Source: Neotamlana laminarinivorans (GTDB lineage: Bacteria > Bacteroidota > Bacteroidia > Flavobacteriales > Flavobacteriaceae). Taken from it: a DNA stretch of 64,000 nt. The stretch lies in contig NZ_JAJAPW010000009.1 of assembly GCF_020523925.1 (NCBI RefSeq), positions 1-64,000 on the forward strand, given 5' to 3'. The notes beneath the pieces are model-generated. The model did no database searches, was not told the DNA's origin, and saw nothing but the letters and a program-made list of their open reading frames with translations. Numbering within the stretch: position 1 is the first letter of the stretch; each line of letters starts with the position of its first letter. Made by a program: the position numbers and the translations under genes. Shown piece by piece: positions 43,273-52,600 of the stretch.

Positions 43273-43303
43273 AAAAACCCGAAGCTAAGACTTCGGGTTT
43301 TTT
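43271..43303. terminator. Bidirectional intrinsic terminator
   Basis: AAAAAACCCGAAG and CTTCGGGTTTTTT flank the six-base loop CTAAGA, with flanking A/T runs, between the convergent phosphoesterase and DUF4293 genes. Confidence 0.85.
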
Positions 43304-43331
43304 ACGCACTAATACTACTAAGATGTTAGGT

Positions 43332-43742
43332 TTATCGCAATCTATCAACAGATTTTACAAGATCTTCATCCTTTTTTATAGCTTTATTGGCTAAAGCTAA
43401 AAACACGATAGAAATAATAGGAAGAAGCATCCCAATACCTTTCTTAGAAACCGCCGTTTCTCCAGATATGCTTAGTGATTGATACACGAAAAATCCTAGT
43501 AAAATAAAATTTAATATGATGTTAAGTCGACCCAACATAAATTGAGTCTTCCTATTTTTAAACATAAATATTGATATTACAGATAATATCGCAGAACCTA
43601 AAAACAAGGCTAAATACAATAAATTATCTTTTGCATAAACAACTATATCATTTTCTGTAACCCATAAATTGAATACAAAAATTAACCCTGCAGAAATTAC
43701 TGCTGCGCTTAATAGATAAATTGTTTGAATGCGTTGTAACAT
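43332..43742 (-). CDS. DUF4293 membrane protein
   Basis: A 136-aa protein with four hydrophobic helices (residues 5-25, 42-60, 70-90, 102-122) and the start LQRIQTIYLLSAAVIS typical of DUF4293, a small Bacteroidota family found beside rho. The adjacent rho, divergent here, is the usual neighbour. Function unknown. Confidence 0.85.
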   Translation of the reverse strand: MLQRIQTIYLLSAAVISAGLIFVFNLWVTENDIVVYAKDNLLYLALFLGSAILSVISIFMFKNRKTQFMLGRLNIILNFILLGFFVYQSLSISGETAVSKKGIGMLLPIISIVFLALANKAIKKDEDLVKSVDRLR

Positions 43743-43924
43743 ATTTTTAAAAACTTGACCGCAAAAATAACAGAAATTATGTTAAAAATTAAAATAAAGT
43801 CGTATAATTGCATTATTATTTCACAACAACCGTAGTAACAACCGGTTATTTCTTCAAATCAACTTTAAATCATCCTTCGAAATAAAAAAATTCTCTAAAA
43901 AAATATATACACATTTTTATATCA

Positions 43925-45538
43925 ATGTTTGAAATTTCCCAATTAAAAGAAAAAAAACTTACTGAGTTACAAGAAATAGCGAAAAAACTGAGTATTCCAA
44001 AGTACCGCTCGTTAAAAAAATTAGATCTAGTTTATCAAATTCTAGATCAACAAGCAGCAGACCCCAAAGCTATAAAAGAAGTGGTTGCTCCAAAGCAAAC
44101 TGAAGAAAAAACCACTAAAGAAAAACCGACTCCAGAGGCTAAAAAACCTAGACAGCGCATACAAAAAACTGCTAAAAATACTCCACAAAAGAAAACTGAG
44201 GATAAAAGCAACAATAGCGCGCCAAAAAATAAAACTGAACAAAATTCTGATAAAAATCAAAACAATCAGAATGATAATCAAAATCAGCAAAAAACAAATC
44301 AAAGAAACAATAACAATAATCACCAAAATAAAAATCAACATAAAAACCATAAAAACAATGGCAACCATGTTGATAAGGGGAATAAAGATAACCGAAACCG
44401 TTATCGCGAACCAGATTTTGAATTTGATGCTATTATAGAGAGTGAAGGTGTTTTAGATATTATGCAAGATGGTTATGGTTTTTTACGTTCATCGGATTAT
44501 AACTATTTATCTTCTCCAGACGATATTTATGTATCTCAATCGCAAATTCGTTTATTCGGGCTTAAAAAAGGAGATACTGTTTTAGGAAATGTACGCCCAC
44601 CAAAAGAAGGTGAAAAATATTTCCCATTAATAAAAGTTAACAAAATTAATGGCCAGAAACCAGAGGTTGTTCGCGATCGCGTATCGTTCGAGCATTTAAC
44701 ACCTTTATTTCCTCAAGAGAAATTTAATATTGCTGAAAAACAAAGCACTATTTCTACAAGAATAATGGATTTGTTTTCACCAATAGGTAAAGGACAACGT
44801 GGTATGATTGTTTCTCAGCCAAAAACAGGTAAAACGATGCTATTAAAGGATGTTGCAAATGCCATTGCTGCCAACCATCCTGAAGTTTATCAAATGATTT
44901 TACTTATTGATGAACGCCCTGAGGAGGTTACAGATATGCAACGTAATGTTCGTGGTGAAGTAATTGCTTCAACCTTTGATAAAGAAGCTCATGAACACGT
45001 AAAAATAGCCGATATTGTTTTAGAAAAAGCAAAACGTTTAGTAGAATGTGGACACGATGTTGTTATTTTATTAGATTCTATAACACGTTTAGCAAGAGCT
45101 TATAACACTGTACAACCAGCATCTGGTAAAATTTTAAGTGGTGGTGTTGATGCCAATGCATTACACAGACCAAAACGCTTTTTTGGAGCAGCAAGAAATA
45201 TTGAAAATGGTGGTTCTTTAACTATAATTGCTACTGCTTTAACCGAAACTGGTTCTAAAATGGATGAAGTTATTTTTGAAGAATTTAAAGGAACAGGTAA
45301 CATGGAACTACAATTAGATAGAAAAATATCTAACCGTAGAATTTTCCCTGCTATCGACCTTACATCTTCAAGTACACGTAGAGATGACATTTTATTAGAT
45401 GATGTTACCGTACAACGTATGTGGGTAATGCGTAAATACCTAGCAGATATGAATCCTGTTGAAGCTATGGAATTTATTAACGACCGTTTTAAACAAACAA
45501 AAAACAACGAAGAGTTTTTAATATCTATGAACGGATAA
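43925..45538 (+). CDS. rho: Transcription termination factor Rho with Asn/Gln/Lys-rich insert
   Basis: A 537-aa Rho. Residues 1-48 are the N-terminal SAP-like helix bundle ([29 protein letters not shown] in parts), followed by a long disordered insert (about residues 50-160) rich in N, Q, K and H, then the RNA-binding cold-shock fold ([20 protein letters not shown]) and the hexamer ATPase with Walker A PKTGKT (residues 299-304), Walker [17 protein letters not shown], and the Q/R loops ([22 protein letters not shown]). The insert is much longer than in E. coli Rho. It is followed by a clear terminator. Confidence 0.97.
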   Translation: MFEISQLKEKKLTELQEIAKKLSIPKYRSLKKLDLVYQILDQQAADPKAIKEVVAPKQTEEKTTKEKPTPEAKKPRQRIQKTAKNTPQKKTEDKSNNSAPKNKTEQNSDKNQNNQNDNQNQQKTNQRNNNNNHQNKNQHKNHKNNGNHVDKGNKDNRNRYREPDFEFDAIIESEGVLDIMQDGYGFLRSSDYNYLSSPDDIYVSQSQIRLFGLKKGDTVLGNVRPPKEGEKYFPLIKVNKINGQKPEVVRDRVSFEHLTPLFPQEKFNIAEKQSTISTRIMDLFSPIGKGQRGMIVSQPKTGKTMLLKDVANAIAANHPEVYQMILLIDERPEEVTDMQRNVRGEVIASTFDKEAHEHVKIADIVLEKAKRLVECGHDVVILLDSITRLARAYNTVQPASGKILSGGVDANALHRPKRFFGAARNIENGGSLTIIATALTETGSKMDEVIFEEFKGTGNMELQLDRKISNRRIFPAIDLTSSSTRRDDILLDDVTVQRMWVMRKYLADMNPVEAMEFINDRFKQTKNNEEFLISMNG

Positions 45539-45564
45539 TTTAAATTCTTTTCTTTAAAATAACT

Positions 45565-45595
45565 AAAAAGCAAACTCTTGGAGTTTGCTTTTTTT
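45565..45595 (+). terminator. Intrinsic terminator of rho
   Basis: GCAAACTC (45570-45577) pairs with GAGTTTGC (45581-45588) around a three-base loop, followed by seven T on the plus strand. Confidence 0.85.
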
Positions 45596-45633
45596 ATTCA
45601 TGAAATACATTTTTTTATAATAGTTTAAAACAT

Positions 45634-45667
45634 AAAAAAAGCGAACCTAAATGGGTTCGCTTTTTTT
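45634..45667 (-). terminator. Intrinsic terminator of lpdA
   Basis: AAAAAAAGCGAACC and GGTTCGCTTTTTTT arms around a short loop, symmetric, just beyond the lpdA stop, with poly-U on the minus strand. Confidence 0.85.
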
Positions 45668-45689
45668 AAGCTTATATAATTTACCGTTT

Positions 45690-47090
45690 TTAAACGTGTA
45701 ATGCTCTGTCATCTGTTGCTGCAAGAGCTGCTTCTTTTATAGCTTCAGTAAATGTTGGGTGTGCATGCGACATACGCGATACATCTTCTGCACTTGCGCG
45801 ATACTCCATAGCTACAACCGCTTCTGCAATCATATCTGCAGCGCGAGCTCCAACCATGTGCACACCTAAAATTTCATCTGTTGTTTTATCGGCTAACACT
45901 TTTACAAATCCGTCAATATCCATACTTGCTCTACTTCTACCTAAAGCACGCATTGGAAATTGTCCCGTTTTATATGCAATACCAGCTTCTTTAAGTTGCT
46001 CTTCTGTTTTACCAACAGCTGCAACTTCTGGCCATGTGTAAACCACACCTGGAATTAGGTTATAATCGATATGCGGCTTTTGTCCTGCTAAAGTTTCAGC
46101 AACAAAAACACCTTCTTCTTCGGCTTTGTGAGCTAACATTGCTCCCTTAACAACATCGCCAATAGCATAAATATTAGAAGCACTAGTTTGTAAATGGTCG
46201 TTAACTTCAACACGTCCTCTTTCGTCTATTTTAACGCCGGCGGCTTCAGCATTTAAACCATCAGTGTAAGGACGACGCCCAACAGACACTAAACAATAGT
46301 CTCCTTTAAACTCAACCTCTTCACCTTTTTTATTATCTGCTTTTACAATAACCTCATCACCCACGCGCTCTACAGATTTTACTTTATGTGAAGCATTTAT
46401 TTTAAATTTCTGTTTCTTTAAAACTTTATTCAATTCTTTTGAAACACCAGCATCCATGGTTGGGACAATTCTATCGGCATATTCTACAACGGAAACTTCT
46501 GCACCTAAACGTTTGTAAACTTGACCAAGCTCTAAACCAATAACTCCGCCGCCAATAACTATTAAGTGTTTTGGTATTTCTTTAAGTTTTAAAGCTTCTG
46601 TTGAAGTAATAACGCGTTCTTTATCTAACTCTATAAACGGTAAGCTAGCAGGTTTACTACCTGTTGCTATAATCGTGTTTTTTGCTTCAATTTCTGTGGT
46701 TTCTTCTCCAGAAATAGTAATATGTGTAGCATCTTTAAAGCTTCCTAAACCTTGATAAACATCAATATTATTCTTTTTCATTAAATAATCGATTCCTCCG
46801 GTAGTTTGATCTACAACCGATTGCTTACGCGCAATCATTTTTTCAAGGTTTACCTTTACTTCGCCAGGAATTTCAATACCATGTTCTTCAAAATGCTTAA
46901 TAGCATCTTCGTAATGGTGTGACGAATCTAATAATGCTTTACTTGGTATACACCCAACATTTAAACAAGTTCCGCCAAGTGTAGCGTATTTTTCTATAAT
47001 GGCTGTTTTCATGCCTAATTGTGCGCAACGAATTGCTGCAACATATCCTCCAGGTCCAGAGCCTATTACGGCTACATCATATGAATTCAT
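45690..47090 (-). CDS. lpdA: Dihydrolipoyl dehydrogenase (E3)
   Basis: A 466-aa flavoprotein: FAD motif VAVIGSGPGGYVAAIRCAQLG, redox-active Cys pair GGTCLNVGCIPSKALL, NAD motif VIGGGVIGLELGQVYKRLG, second FAD region YAIGDVV, and the C-terminal dimer-interface His/Glu pair AHPTFTE. It reoxidizes lipoamide in pyruvate and 2-oxoglutarate dehydrogenase complexes. The E1/E2 genes are not in this window. The region upstream has a TTGGTTAACCAA palindrome over a -7 box. Confidence 0.96.
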   Translation of the reverse strand: MNSYDVAVIGSGPGGYVAAIRCAQLGMKTAIIEKYATLGGTCLNVGCIPSKALLDSSHHYEDAIKHFEEHGIEIPGEVKVNLEKMIARKQSVVDQTTGGIDYLMKKNNIDVYQGLGSFKDATHITISGEETTEIEAKNTIIATGSKPASLPFIELDKERVITSTEALKLKEIPKHLIVIGGGVIGLELGQVYKRLGAEVSVVEYADRIVPTMDAGVSKELNKVLKKQKFKINASHKVKSVERVGDEVIVKADNKKGEEVEFKGDYCLVSVGRRPYTDGLNAEAAGVKIDERGRVEVNDHLQTSASNIYAIGDVVKGAMLAHKAEEEGVFVAETLAGQKPHIDYNLIPGVVYTWPEVAAVGKTEEQLKEAGIAYKTGQFPMRALGRSRASMDIDGFVKVLADKTTDEILGVHMVGARAADMIAEAVVAMEYRASAEDVSRMSHAHPTFTEAIKEAALAATDDRALHV

Positions 47091-47116
47091 AAACTAATGT
47101 TTGTATTAAAATAAAA

Positions 47117-47133
47117 TTGGTTAACCAAAAATA
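47117..47133 (-). promoter_or_regulatory. lpdA promoter -7 box overlapping a TTGGTTAACCAA palindrome
   Basis: TTGGTTAACCAA (47117-47128) overlaps a minus-strand -7 box TATTTTTG (47133-47126) just as the third operator unit does at the PL6 and susC promoters. A -33-like ATTG lies 19 bases beyond. It may be chance in an A/T-rich genome, or a single operator half-array. Confidence 0.4.
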
Positions 47134-47180
47134 CAAATGTTTTATGGTAGCACAATGAGAAAATTACTTTTAAAACAGAA

Positions 47181-48800
47181 TTATATTTTTTGTGAAGTAT
47201 TTAAAACGGTGCTAGTGTTAGTTTCTATTTTATTTAAAACCCATTCTAATTCCGGATCTTTACCTTCAACCCTATCGCTTATTGTAGGTGCTATTTCAAT
47301 ATCTGGCTTTACACCATAGCCATCTGGTGATTGCTTTTGTGGTGTATCAACTTGCATTAAACCCATTCGTACCTTAATTTTACTATTGGGCATTTGATAC
47401 ACTTTATAAATTCCTGCCACTGTGCCATTATAGGCTCCACCTGTTTCTTCACCAATAAAAACAGCACGATTATTACCTTTTAATTGAGCTGATATTAACG
47501 ATGAGGCAGAGAATGAATTACCGTTTATTAACACATAAATATCTCCTTTATAATGTAATGGTTTTGGTGCTTTTGTTTTAGTATATTTTCTAAACTTATA
47601 ATACAACTTTCCGTCTTTTTTATGTGTGTTTATAAGATTATGAGCTGCAATAAATGGCGAAAACAAACCTGAAAACACTTTTGCAGAATTTGGCATTGTA
47701 TTACTCATTAAAAACTTTAAAAAAGGAATACGGCTATTTACTTCACTTTCGTTTAAAAACTGGTAATCTTTTGTGGTTAAATAACTGTACAGATAATCGA
47801 TTTCAGCAATGCGACCGCCACCATTATCACGAAGATCTAAAATTAAATTTTGGGTTTTAGCAGAATCTAATTTAGTAAAAACATCTTTGTAAAATTTTTT
47901 ATAATTACCGTTAGTAAAACCTCTAATTTTCATGTAAGCTACCGCGCTATCTTTTCCGGTAAATTTAAAATTCCTAGTGTAAGTTTTACTTTTAGAAATA
48001 AATCCGTGCTTTTTATTAAATTTTAATTTATTTCGTTGCGCTATTCGCCTATCTTTTTTTTGCTGTTTGGTTAATTTTATAGGTTTTGCCTTCTCTACCT
48101 CTAAACTATCTTTCTCGTCTTGTTTTTCTTCTTTAGCTATGCGATTAAAACTTTTTATGTATACAGAATCCTTGTGTTTTAAAGTTACATTCAAGCTATC
48201 TAAAAAACCTTTATCTCGGGTGTAAAACACAGAGAAACCTTTAGCTACAAATCTATTATGCAATGTGGTATTAAACCCGTCTGAAGCAAATCTTGTTTTA
48301 TAATCTTTTATTAATTTTGAAACTGAATCGTTTTCAATTTTAATAATTTCACTTCCTATAATTGTAGAATCTTTTCCATAATTATTTTTAACCAAGAGTT
48401 TATCATTTAAAAATTCAAACTCTAGATCATAAAAATCTAATTTTTGCTTTTTTAATTTTTTTCTCTCTTTTTTTGTAAAACGTTTTACTGTATATGCCGT
48501 AGAAACATGACCTTGCTTTACATAAGTTACAACTGGAGCTATTTTTTTATAAAACTCTCTTGTATTTAATGGTTTTATTATACTCTGTTTTAAACTATCA
48601 AATTTATAATCTAAATCGGCTTTTGAAGTGTATTGATATAACCTTGGATGATGTTTCTGTAATTGATTATACAACTTATCCACATCTGTTTTTAAATCTT
48701 CAGGTGTATGCAACTTTGTAATTTGTTCGTTATATTTTTTAACACTATTGCAGGATGTAAAATAAGCTAAAATTAAAATAAAAACTAAAAAATGCTTCAT
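47181..48800 (-). CDS. S41-family peptidase lipoprotein
   Basis: A 539-aa lipoprotein (signal to FTSC, Cys17). Residues about 285-520 form the S41 (C-terminal-processing/tricorn-like) peptidase core: NLILDLRDNGGGRIAEIDYLYSYL, VLINGNSFSASSLISAQLKGN (catalytic Ser region), FIGEETGGAYNG, and LMQVDTPQKQSPDGYGVKPDIEI. A Lys-rich segment interrupts the middle (about residues 245-275). No PDZ domain is obvious. Surface or periplasmic protease of unknown target. Confidence 0.88.
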   Translation of the reverse strand: MKHFLVFILILAYFTSCNSVKKYNEQITKLHTPEDLKTDVDKLYNQLQKHHPRLYQYTSKADLDYKFDSLKQSIIKPLNTREFYKKIAPVVTYVKQGHVSTAYTVKRFTKKERKKLKKQKLDFYDLEFEFLNDKLLVKNNYGKDSTIIGSEIIKIENDSVSKLIKDYKTRFASDGFNTTLHNRFVAKGFSVFYTRDKGFLDSLNVTLKHKDSVYIKSFNRIAKEEKQDEKDSLEVEKAKPIKLTKQQKKDRRIAQRNKLKFNKKHGFISKSKTYTRNFKFTGKDSAVAYMKIRGFTNGNYKKFYKDVFTKLDSAKTQNLILDLRDNGGGRIAEIDYLYSYLTTKDYQFLNESEVNSRIPFLKFLMSNTMPNSAKVFSGLFSPFIAAHNLINTHKKDGKLYYKFRKYTKTKAPKPLHYKGDIYVLINGNSFSASSLISAQLKGNNRAVFIGEETGGAYNGTVAGIYKVYQMPNSKIKVRMGLMQVDTPQKQSPDGYGVKPDIEIAPTISDRVEGKDPELEWVLNKIETNTSTVLNTSQKI

Positions 48801-48885
48801 ACAAAATTGAGATTAACTGTAAATGTTTTTAATTTGAAAGATACAATGTTATACACAAAGTTAAATTTATGTAATTTTGTACTTC

Positions 48886-49344
48886 ATGCAAAAGAAAATT
48901 AACATACTTAATAGAAAAGCTCGTTTTAACTACGAGATTTTAGATAAATATACCGCAGGTATAGTATTAACTGGCACAGAAATTAAATCTATTCGCACAG
49001 GTAAAGCTTCTATTGCCGAAAGTTTCTGTGAATTTAATGACCGTGGAGAACTTTTTGTAATTAACATGACCATTGAAGAATACCTTTATGGCACATATTA
49101 CAACCACAAACCTAAAGCAGAGCGAAAATTACTTTTAAATAAGCGCGAGTTAAAAAAACTTAACAAAGAAGTACAAAATACAGGGTTAACCATTGTTCCT
49201 CTAAGATTATTTTTAAACGACAAAGGTTTAGCTAAACTAGAAATTGCCTTAGCAAAGGGTAAAAAGCTATACGACAAACGTGAAACCATGAAAGACCGCG
49301 ATAACAAAAGAAACTTAGATCGCATTAAAAAAATTTATAAATAG
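48886..49344 (+). CDS. smpB: SsrA-binding protein SmpB
   Basis: A 152-aa protein from ATG 48886: [70 protein letters not shown] and the basic tail [18 protein letters not shown], the family signature split into shorter pieces. It brings tmRNA to stalled ribosomes. Start 48877 (TTG) would add only three residues before the conserved N-terminus. Confidence 0.95.
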   Translation: MQKKINILNRKARFNYEILDKYTAGIVLTGTEIKSIRTGKASIAESFCEFNDRGELFVINMTIEEYLYGTYYNHKPKAERKLLLNKRELKKLNKEVQNTGLTIVPLRLFLNDKGLAKLEIALAKGKKLYDKRETMKDRDNKRNLDRIKKIYK

Positions 49345-49422
49345 TTTTTTTTTAAGATATCCTTAACATGCTAGGCGCTTTGAAACTACTAATTTGTAAA
49401 TTATTTATACGTTAACATTTTT

Positions 49423-49974
49423 ATGAAAAAAATTATTTTCATCCTATTTGTAGGGCTATCATTTCAATCAGCAATTAGCCAAGAAAAAAAAGATAAACCT
49501 GAGAAAAAGGAAGACAAATCTTTAAGCTACCCCGAAAAAGTTAAAACCTTAGATGCCACCGTAAAAAACTTATATAAAGTTATTTCTGGAGAAAAAGGAG
49601 AAGAACGCGACTGGAAATTATTTAAATATTTTTTTACTAACGATGCTAAATTAATACTTACTCTAAAGGATAAAGACGGAAAACCTTACCCAAAATATAT
49701 GTCGCCAGCAGATTACATTAAATCTTCTGGAACTTGGATTGTAAAAAATGGCTTTATAGAACGCGAAATACATCGTGAAGTACATATTTTTGGTAATATG
49801 GCACAAGTTTTTAGTACTTACGAATGTTACGAAAGTATTAATGATGAAAAACCTTTTATGCGAGGCATAAACAGCATTCAATTATTTAATAATGAAGAGC
49901 GCTGGTATATTGTTAATTTACAATGGACTCAAGAAAACGCCAAGTATCAAATACCAAAAAAATATTTAAGATAA
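49423..49974 (+). CDS. Secreted NTF2-like (SnoaL-type) protein of unknown function
   Basis: A 183-aa protein with a signal peptide (residues 1-19) and a Lys/Glu-rich spacer (DKPEKKEDKS). The domain VKNLYKVISGEKGEERDWKLFKYFF plus HIFGNMAQVFSTYEC and GINSIQLFNNEERWYIVNLQW resembles an NTF2-like cone fold, common in exported proteins of Bacteroidota. It lies between smpB and the peptidase gene on the same strand. Function is not known. Confidence 0.65.
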   Translation: MKKIIFILFVGLSFQSAISQEKKDKPEKKEDKSLSYPEKVKTLDATVKNLYKVISGEKGEERDWKLFKYFFTNDAKLILTLKDKDGKPYPKYMSPADYIKSSGTWIVKNGFIEREIHREVHIFGNMAQVFSTYECYESINDEKPFMRGINSIQLFNNEERWYIVNLQWTQENAKYQIPKKYLR

Positions 49975-49987
49975 AAAACACAGTGTC

Positions 49988-51817
49988 ATGAAAATTAATA
50001 AAAATAGTTTTTGCAAAACCTTATTTATTACTGCTTTTAGTTTTACAATAATAAACGCACAAGAAACAAAAACAGCAAAACCTATTTTTATTGATGGTGA
50101 AGCACAAATTGTTGAAGCTTTTAACCATCCTGAAAAATGGATTAGACATGATTTATTTGTTGAAACCACCTTTGATTCTGATAAAGATGGAAAGCTAGAC
50201 CGCGTACATGTAGATGTTACAAGACCTTACCAAACAGAAACCCAAAATTTAAAACTACCTGTAATTTACGAATCAAGCCCTTATTATGCTGGTGTTGCGC
50301 CAGATGTTGATGGTGTTTTTTGGAATGTAAACCATGAATTAGGTGAAATGGCCGAAGAGCGTGTTCATCCACCTGTAACTCGCCGTGGTAAGCGTCCAAT
50401 TATCTCTAATTCTCAAGTTAAAACTTGGGTACCTCGAGGTTACATTGTAGTACATTCTTCTTCTCCAGGAACTGGTTTCTCGCAAGGTTCTCCAACCGTT
50501 GGCGGTAAAAACGAATCTTTAGCTCCAAAAGCAGTAATAGATTGGTTAAATGGAAGAGCTAAAGGTTATACAGAACCTGAAGGCGGTGAAGAAGTTAAAG
50601 CTTTTTGGAGTACCGGAAAAGTTGGCATGACGGGTACATCATACAACGGTACTATACCCTTGGCCGCTGCAACCACTGGTGTTGATGGTTTAAAAGTTAT
50701 TATCCCTGTAGCGCCTAACACATCGTATTATCATTATTACAGATCTAACGGATTAGTTCGATCGCCAGGGGGTTATTTAGGTGAAGATATAGATGTTTTA
50801 TACGATTACATTCATAGTGGAGACGAAAGTAAACGAGCTAGCAACAATGCCAGAGTTAGAGATATTGAAATGAAAAACGGAATGGATAGAGTTACTGGCG
50901 ATTATAACGATTTTTGGGCTGGTAGAGATTATTTAAACCAAATGGATAATATGAAAGCCGCTTTACTCATGTCTCATGGTTTTAACGATTGGAATGTTAT
51001 GCCAGAACACAGTTACAGAATATATAAAAAAGCCAAAGATATGGGCTTAGAAACTGCTATTTATTATCACCAATTTGGTCATGGTGGTCCTCCACCTGTT
51101 TCTATGATGAATAAATGGTTTACACATTATTTGCATGGTATAGATAATGACATTGAAAAAAATTCTAATAAGGCCTACATAGTTCGCGAAGGTGAATCAC
51201 GAAGTAATCCTACAGCGTACAAAGATTATCCAAACCCAGAAGCCAAACCTGTTACTTTTTACTTAACAAAAGGAGCGCCTGAATTTGGCGGACTAACACT
51301 TGAGCCTCAAAAAAAACAAGGCAAAGAAACCTTAACCGACAATTACACTATTAACGGGGAAACTTTAGCTCAAGCTACAACATCAAACAATCGTTTATTA
51401 TATGTTACACCAACCTTAACTAAAGATGTTCATATTTCTGGACTTGCGCAAGTAACGGTAACCTTAGCAAGCAGTAAACCTGCGGCAAATTTATCAGTAT
51501 GGTTAGTTTCACTTCCGTGGAATGATAATAAAGGCACTATTATAACAGATAATATCATAACACGAGGTTGGGCAGACCCTCAAAACTACAAATCTATTAC
51601 AGAAAGTGAACCTTTAAAACCAGGTAAATTTTATAAAGTTACTTTTAATCTTCAACCGGACGATCAAGTTATAAAAGCCGGACAACAAATTGGTTTAATG
51701 ATATTTTCAAGTGATAAAGATTTTACATTACACCCAAAACCAGGCACAGAATTAACTGTAGATTTAAATAAAACTTCAATAACTTTACCTATAGTTAACG
51801 GACTAAGTAAATTTTAA
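49988..51817 (+). CDS. X-Pro dipeptidyl-peptidase (CocE/PepX family), secreted
   Basis: A 609-aa serine hydrolase: signal peptide (residues 1-24), alpha/beta-hydrolase core with the nucleophile elbow GMTGTSYNGT (catalytic Ser218), Asp/His partners in MSHGFNDWNV and HQFGHGG, and a C-terminal jelly-roll domain (PLKPGKFYKVTFNLQPDD, QIGLMIFSSDKDFTLHPKPGTEL) typical of PepX/cocaine esterase-type enzymes. It removes X-Pro dipeptides from peptides, or hydrolyses esters; specificity cannot be decided. Confidence 0.9.
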   Translation: MKINKNSFCKTLFITAFSFTIINAQETKTAKPIFIDGEAQIVEAFNHPEKWIRHDLFVETTFDSDKDGKLDRVHVDVTRPYQTETQNLKLPVIYESSPYYAGVAPDVDGVFWNVNHELGEMAEERVHPPVTRRGKRPIISNSQVKTWVPRGYIVVHSSSPGTGFSQGSPTVGGKNESLAPKAVIDWLNGRAKGYTEPEGGEEVKAFWSTGKVGMTGTSYNGTIPLAAATTGVDGLKVIIPVAPNTSYYHYYRSNGLVRSPGGYLGEDIDVLYDYIHSGDESKRASNNARVRDIEMKNGMDRVTGDYNDFWAGRDYLNQMDNMKAALLMSHGFNDWNVMPEHSYRIYKKAKDMGLETAIYYHQFGHGGPPPVSMMNKWFTHYLHGIDNDIEKNSNKAYIVREGESRSNPTAYKDYPNPEAKPVTFYLTKGAPEFGGLTLEPQKKQGKETLTDNYTINGETLAQATTSNNRLLYVTPTLTKDVHISGLAQVTVTLASSKPAANLSVWLVSLPWNDNKGTIITDNIITRGWADPQNYKSITESEPLKPGKFYKVTFNLQPDDQVIKAGQQIGLMIFSSDKDFTLHPKPGTELTVDLNKTSITLPIVNGLSKF

Positions 51818-51823
51818 AATATC

Positions 51824-52366
51824 ATGGGAAAGCAACTACCAGAAATCACTCCAAAACTTCAAAAATTTATTGAAGCTCAAAAAATATTTTTTGTAGGTAC
51901 AGCGGCTACCGAAGGCCGTGTAAATGTTTCACCTAAGGGGCATGATACACTTCGTGTTATATCTCCAAACAAGGTTATTTGGTTAAACCTTACAGGAAGT
52001 GGTAATGAAACCGCAGCACATCTTTTAAAAAACGATCGCATGACTATTATGTTTTGTGCTTTTGAAGGTAAGCCACTTATTTTAAGACTATACGGGCATG
52101 CAAAAATATATCATGAGCGCGATGAAACATTTCAAAAACATATTGGTTTATTTGATAAAAATGTAGGCTCTAGGCAAATTATAGAGTTAGATATAGAAAT
52201 GGTTCAAACCTCATGTGGTTTTTCTATTCCTTTTATGGATTTTAAAGAAGAACGTGGGCAACTAAACTCGTGGTCTGAAAAACAAGGAAAAGAACGTATT
52301 GAAGCATACTGGGAAGAAAAAAACTCGAAAAGTATTGATGGTTTTGAAACAGGCATTATAGAGTAA
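51824..52366 (+). CDS. Pyridoxamine-5'-phosphate-oxidase-like protein
   Basis: A 180-aa split-barrel flavin-binding-type protein with IFFVGTAATEGRVNVSPKGHDTLRVISPNKVIWLNLTGSGNETAAHLLKN, in line with PNPOx-like proteins; FMN-binding positions are plausible but not proved. The true PdxH C-terminal motif is absent, so this is likely a general stress or oxidoreductase relative rather than PdxH itself. It follows the peptidase gene by 6 bases. Confidence 0.85.
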   Translation: MGKQLPEITPKLQKFIEAQKIFFVGTAATEGRVNVSPKGHDTLRVISPNKVIWLNLTGSGNETAAHLLKNDRMTIMFCAFEGKPLILRLYGHAKIYHERDETFQKHIGLFDKNVGSRQIIELDIEMVQTSCGFSIPFMDFKEERGQLNSWSEKQGKERIEAYWEEKNSKSIDGFETGIIE

Positions 52367-52519
52367 TTTCAAGATACTGAAACTGTGATATACATCACAA
52401 AAAATTTCTCAAAAAGGCCTATAGCCCTAAGTTTAATTGCATATTTTTTTGGTGGTTCCGTGCTCTGTCAAAACATCTCTGCCATAAAAAGAGATGCTTA
52501 AACTAGTTCAGCCTGACAT

Positions 52520-52596
52520 AACTAACAACTAACAACTAACAACTAACAACTAACAACTAACAACTAACAACTAACAACTAACAACTAACAACTAAC
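52520..52596. repeat. 11 x 7-bp perfect tandem repeat (AACTAAC)
   Basis: The heptamer AACTAAC is repeated without error 11 times (77 bp), ending 5 bases before the stop codon of pcm (52601). Such arrays change copy number by slippage, so the count may differ between strains. The 234-bp gap around it (52367-52600) has no gene. Confidence 0.95.
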
Positions 52597-52600
52597 AAAC

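Noticed and set aside
44042-44438. Long frames on both strands inside the rho insert
   Set aside because: They follow from the Asn/Lys-rich codon bias of the insert and have no own start or domain.
51824-52366. Naming this gene pdxH
   Set aside because: General PNPOx fold only; C-terminal PdxH motif is not visible.
52520-52596. Possible CRISPR array
   Set aside because: Units are 7 bp without spacers; it is a simple tandem repeat.
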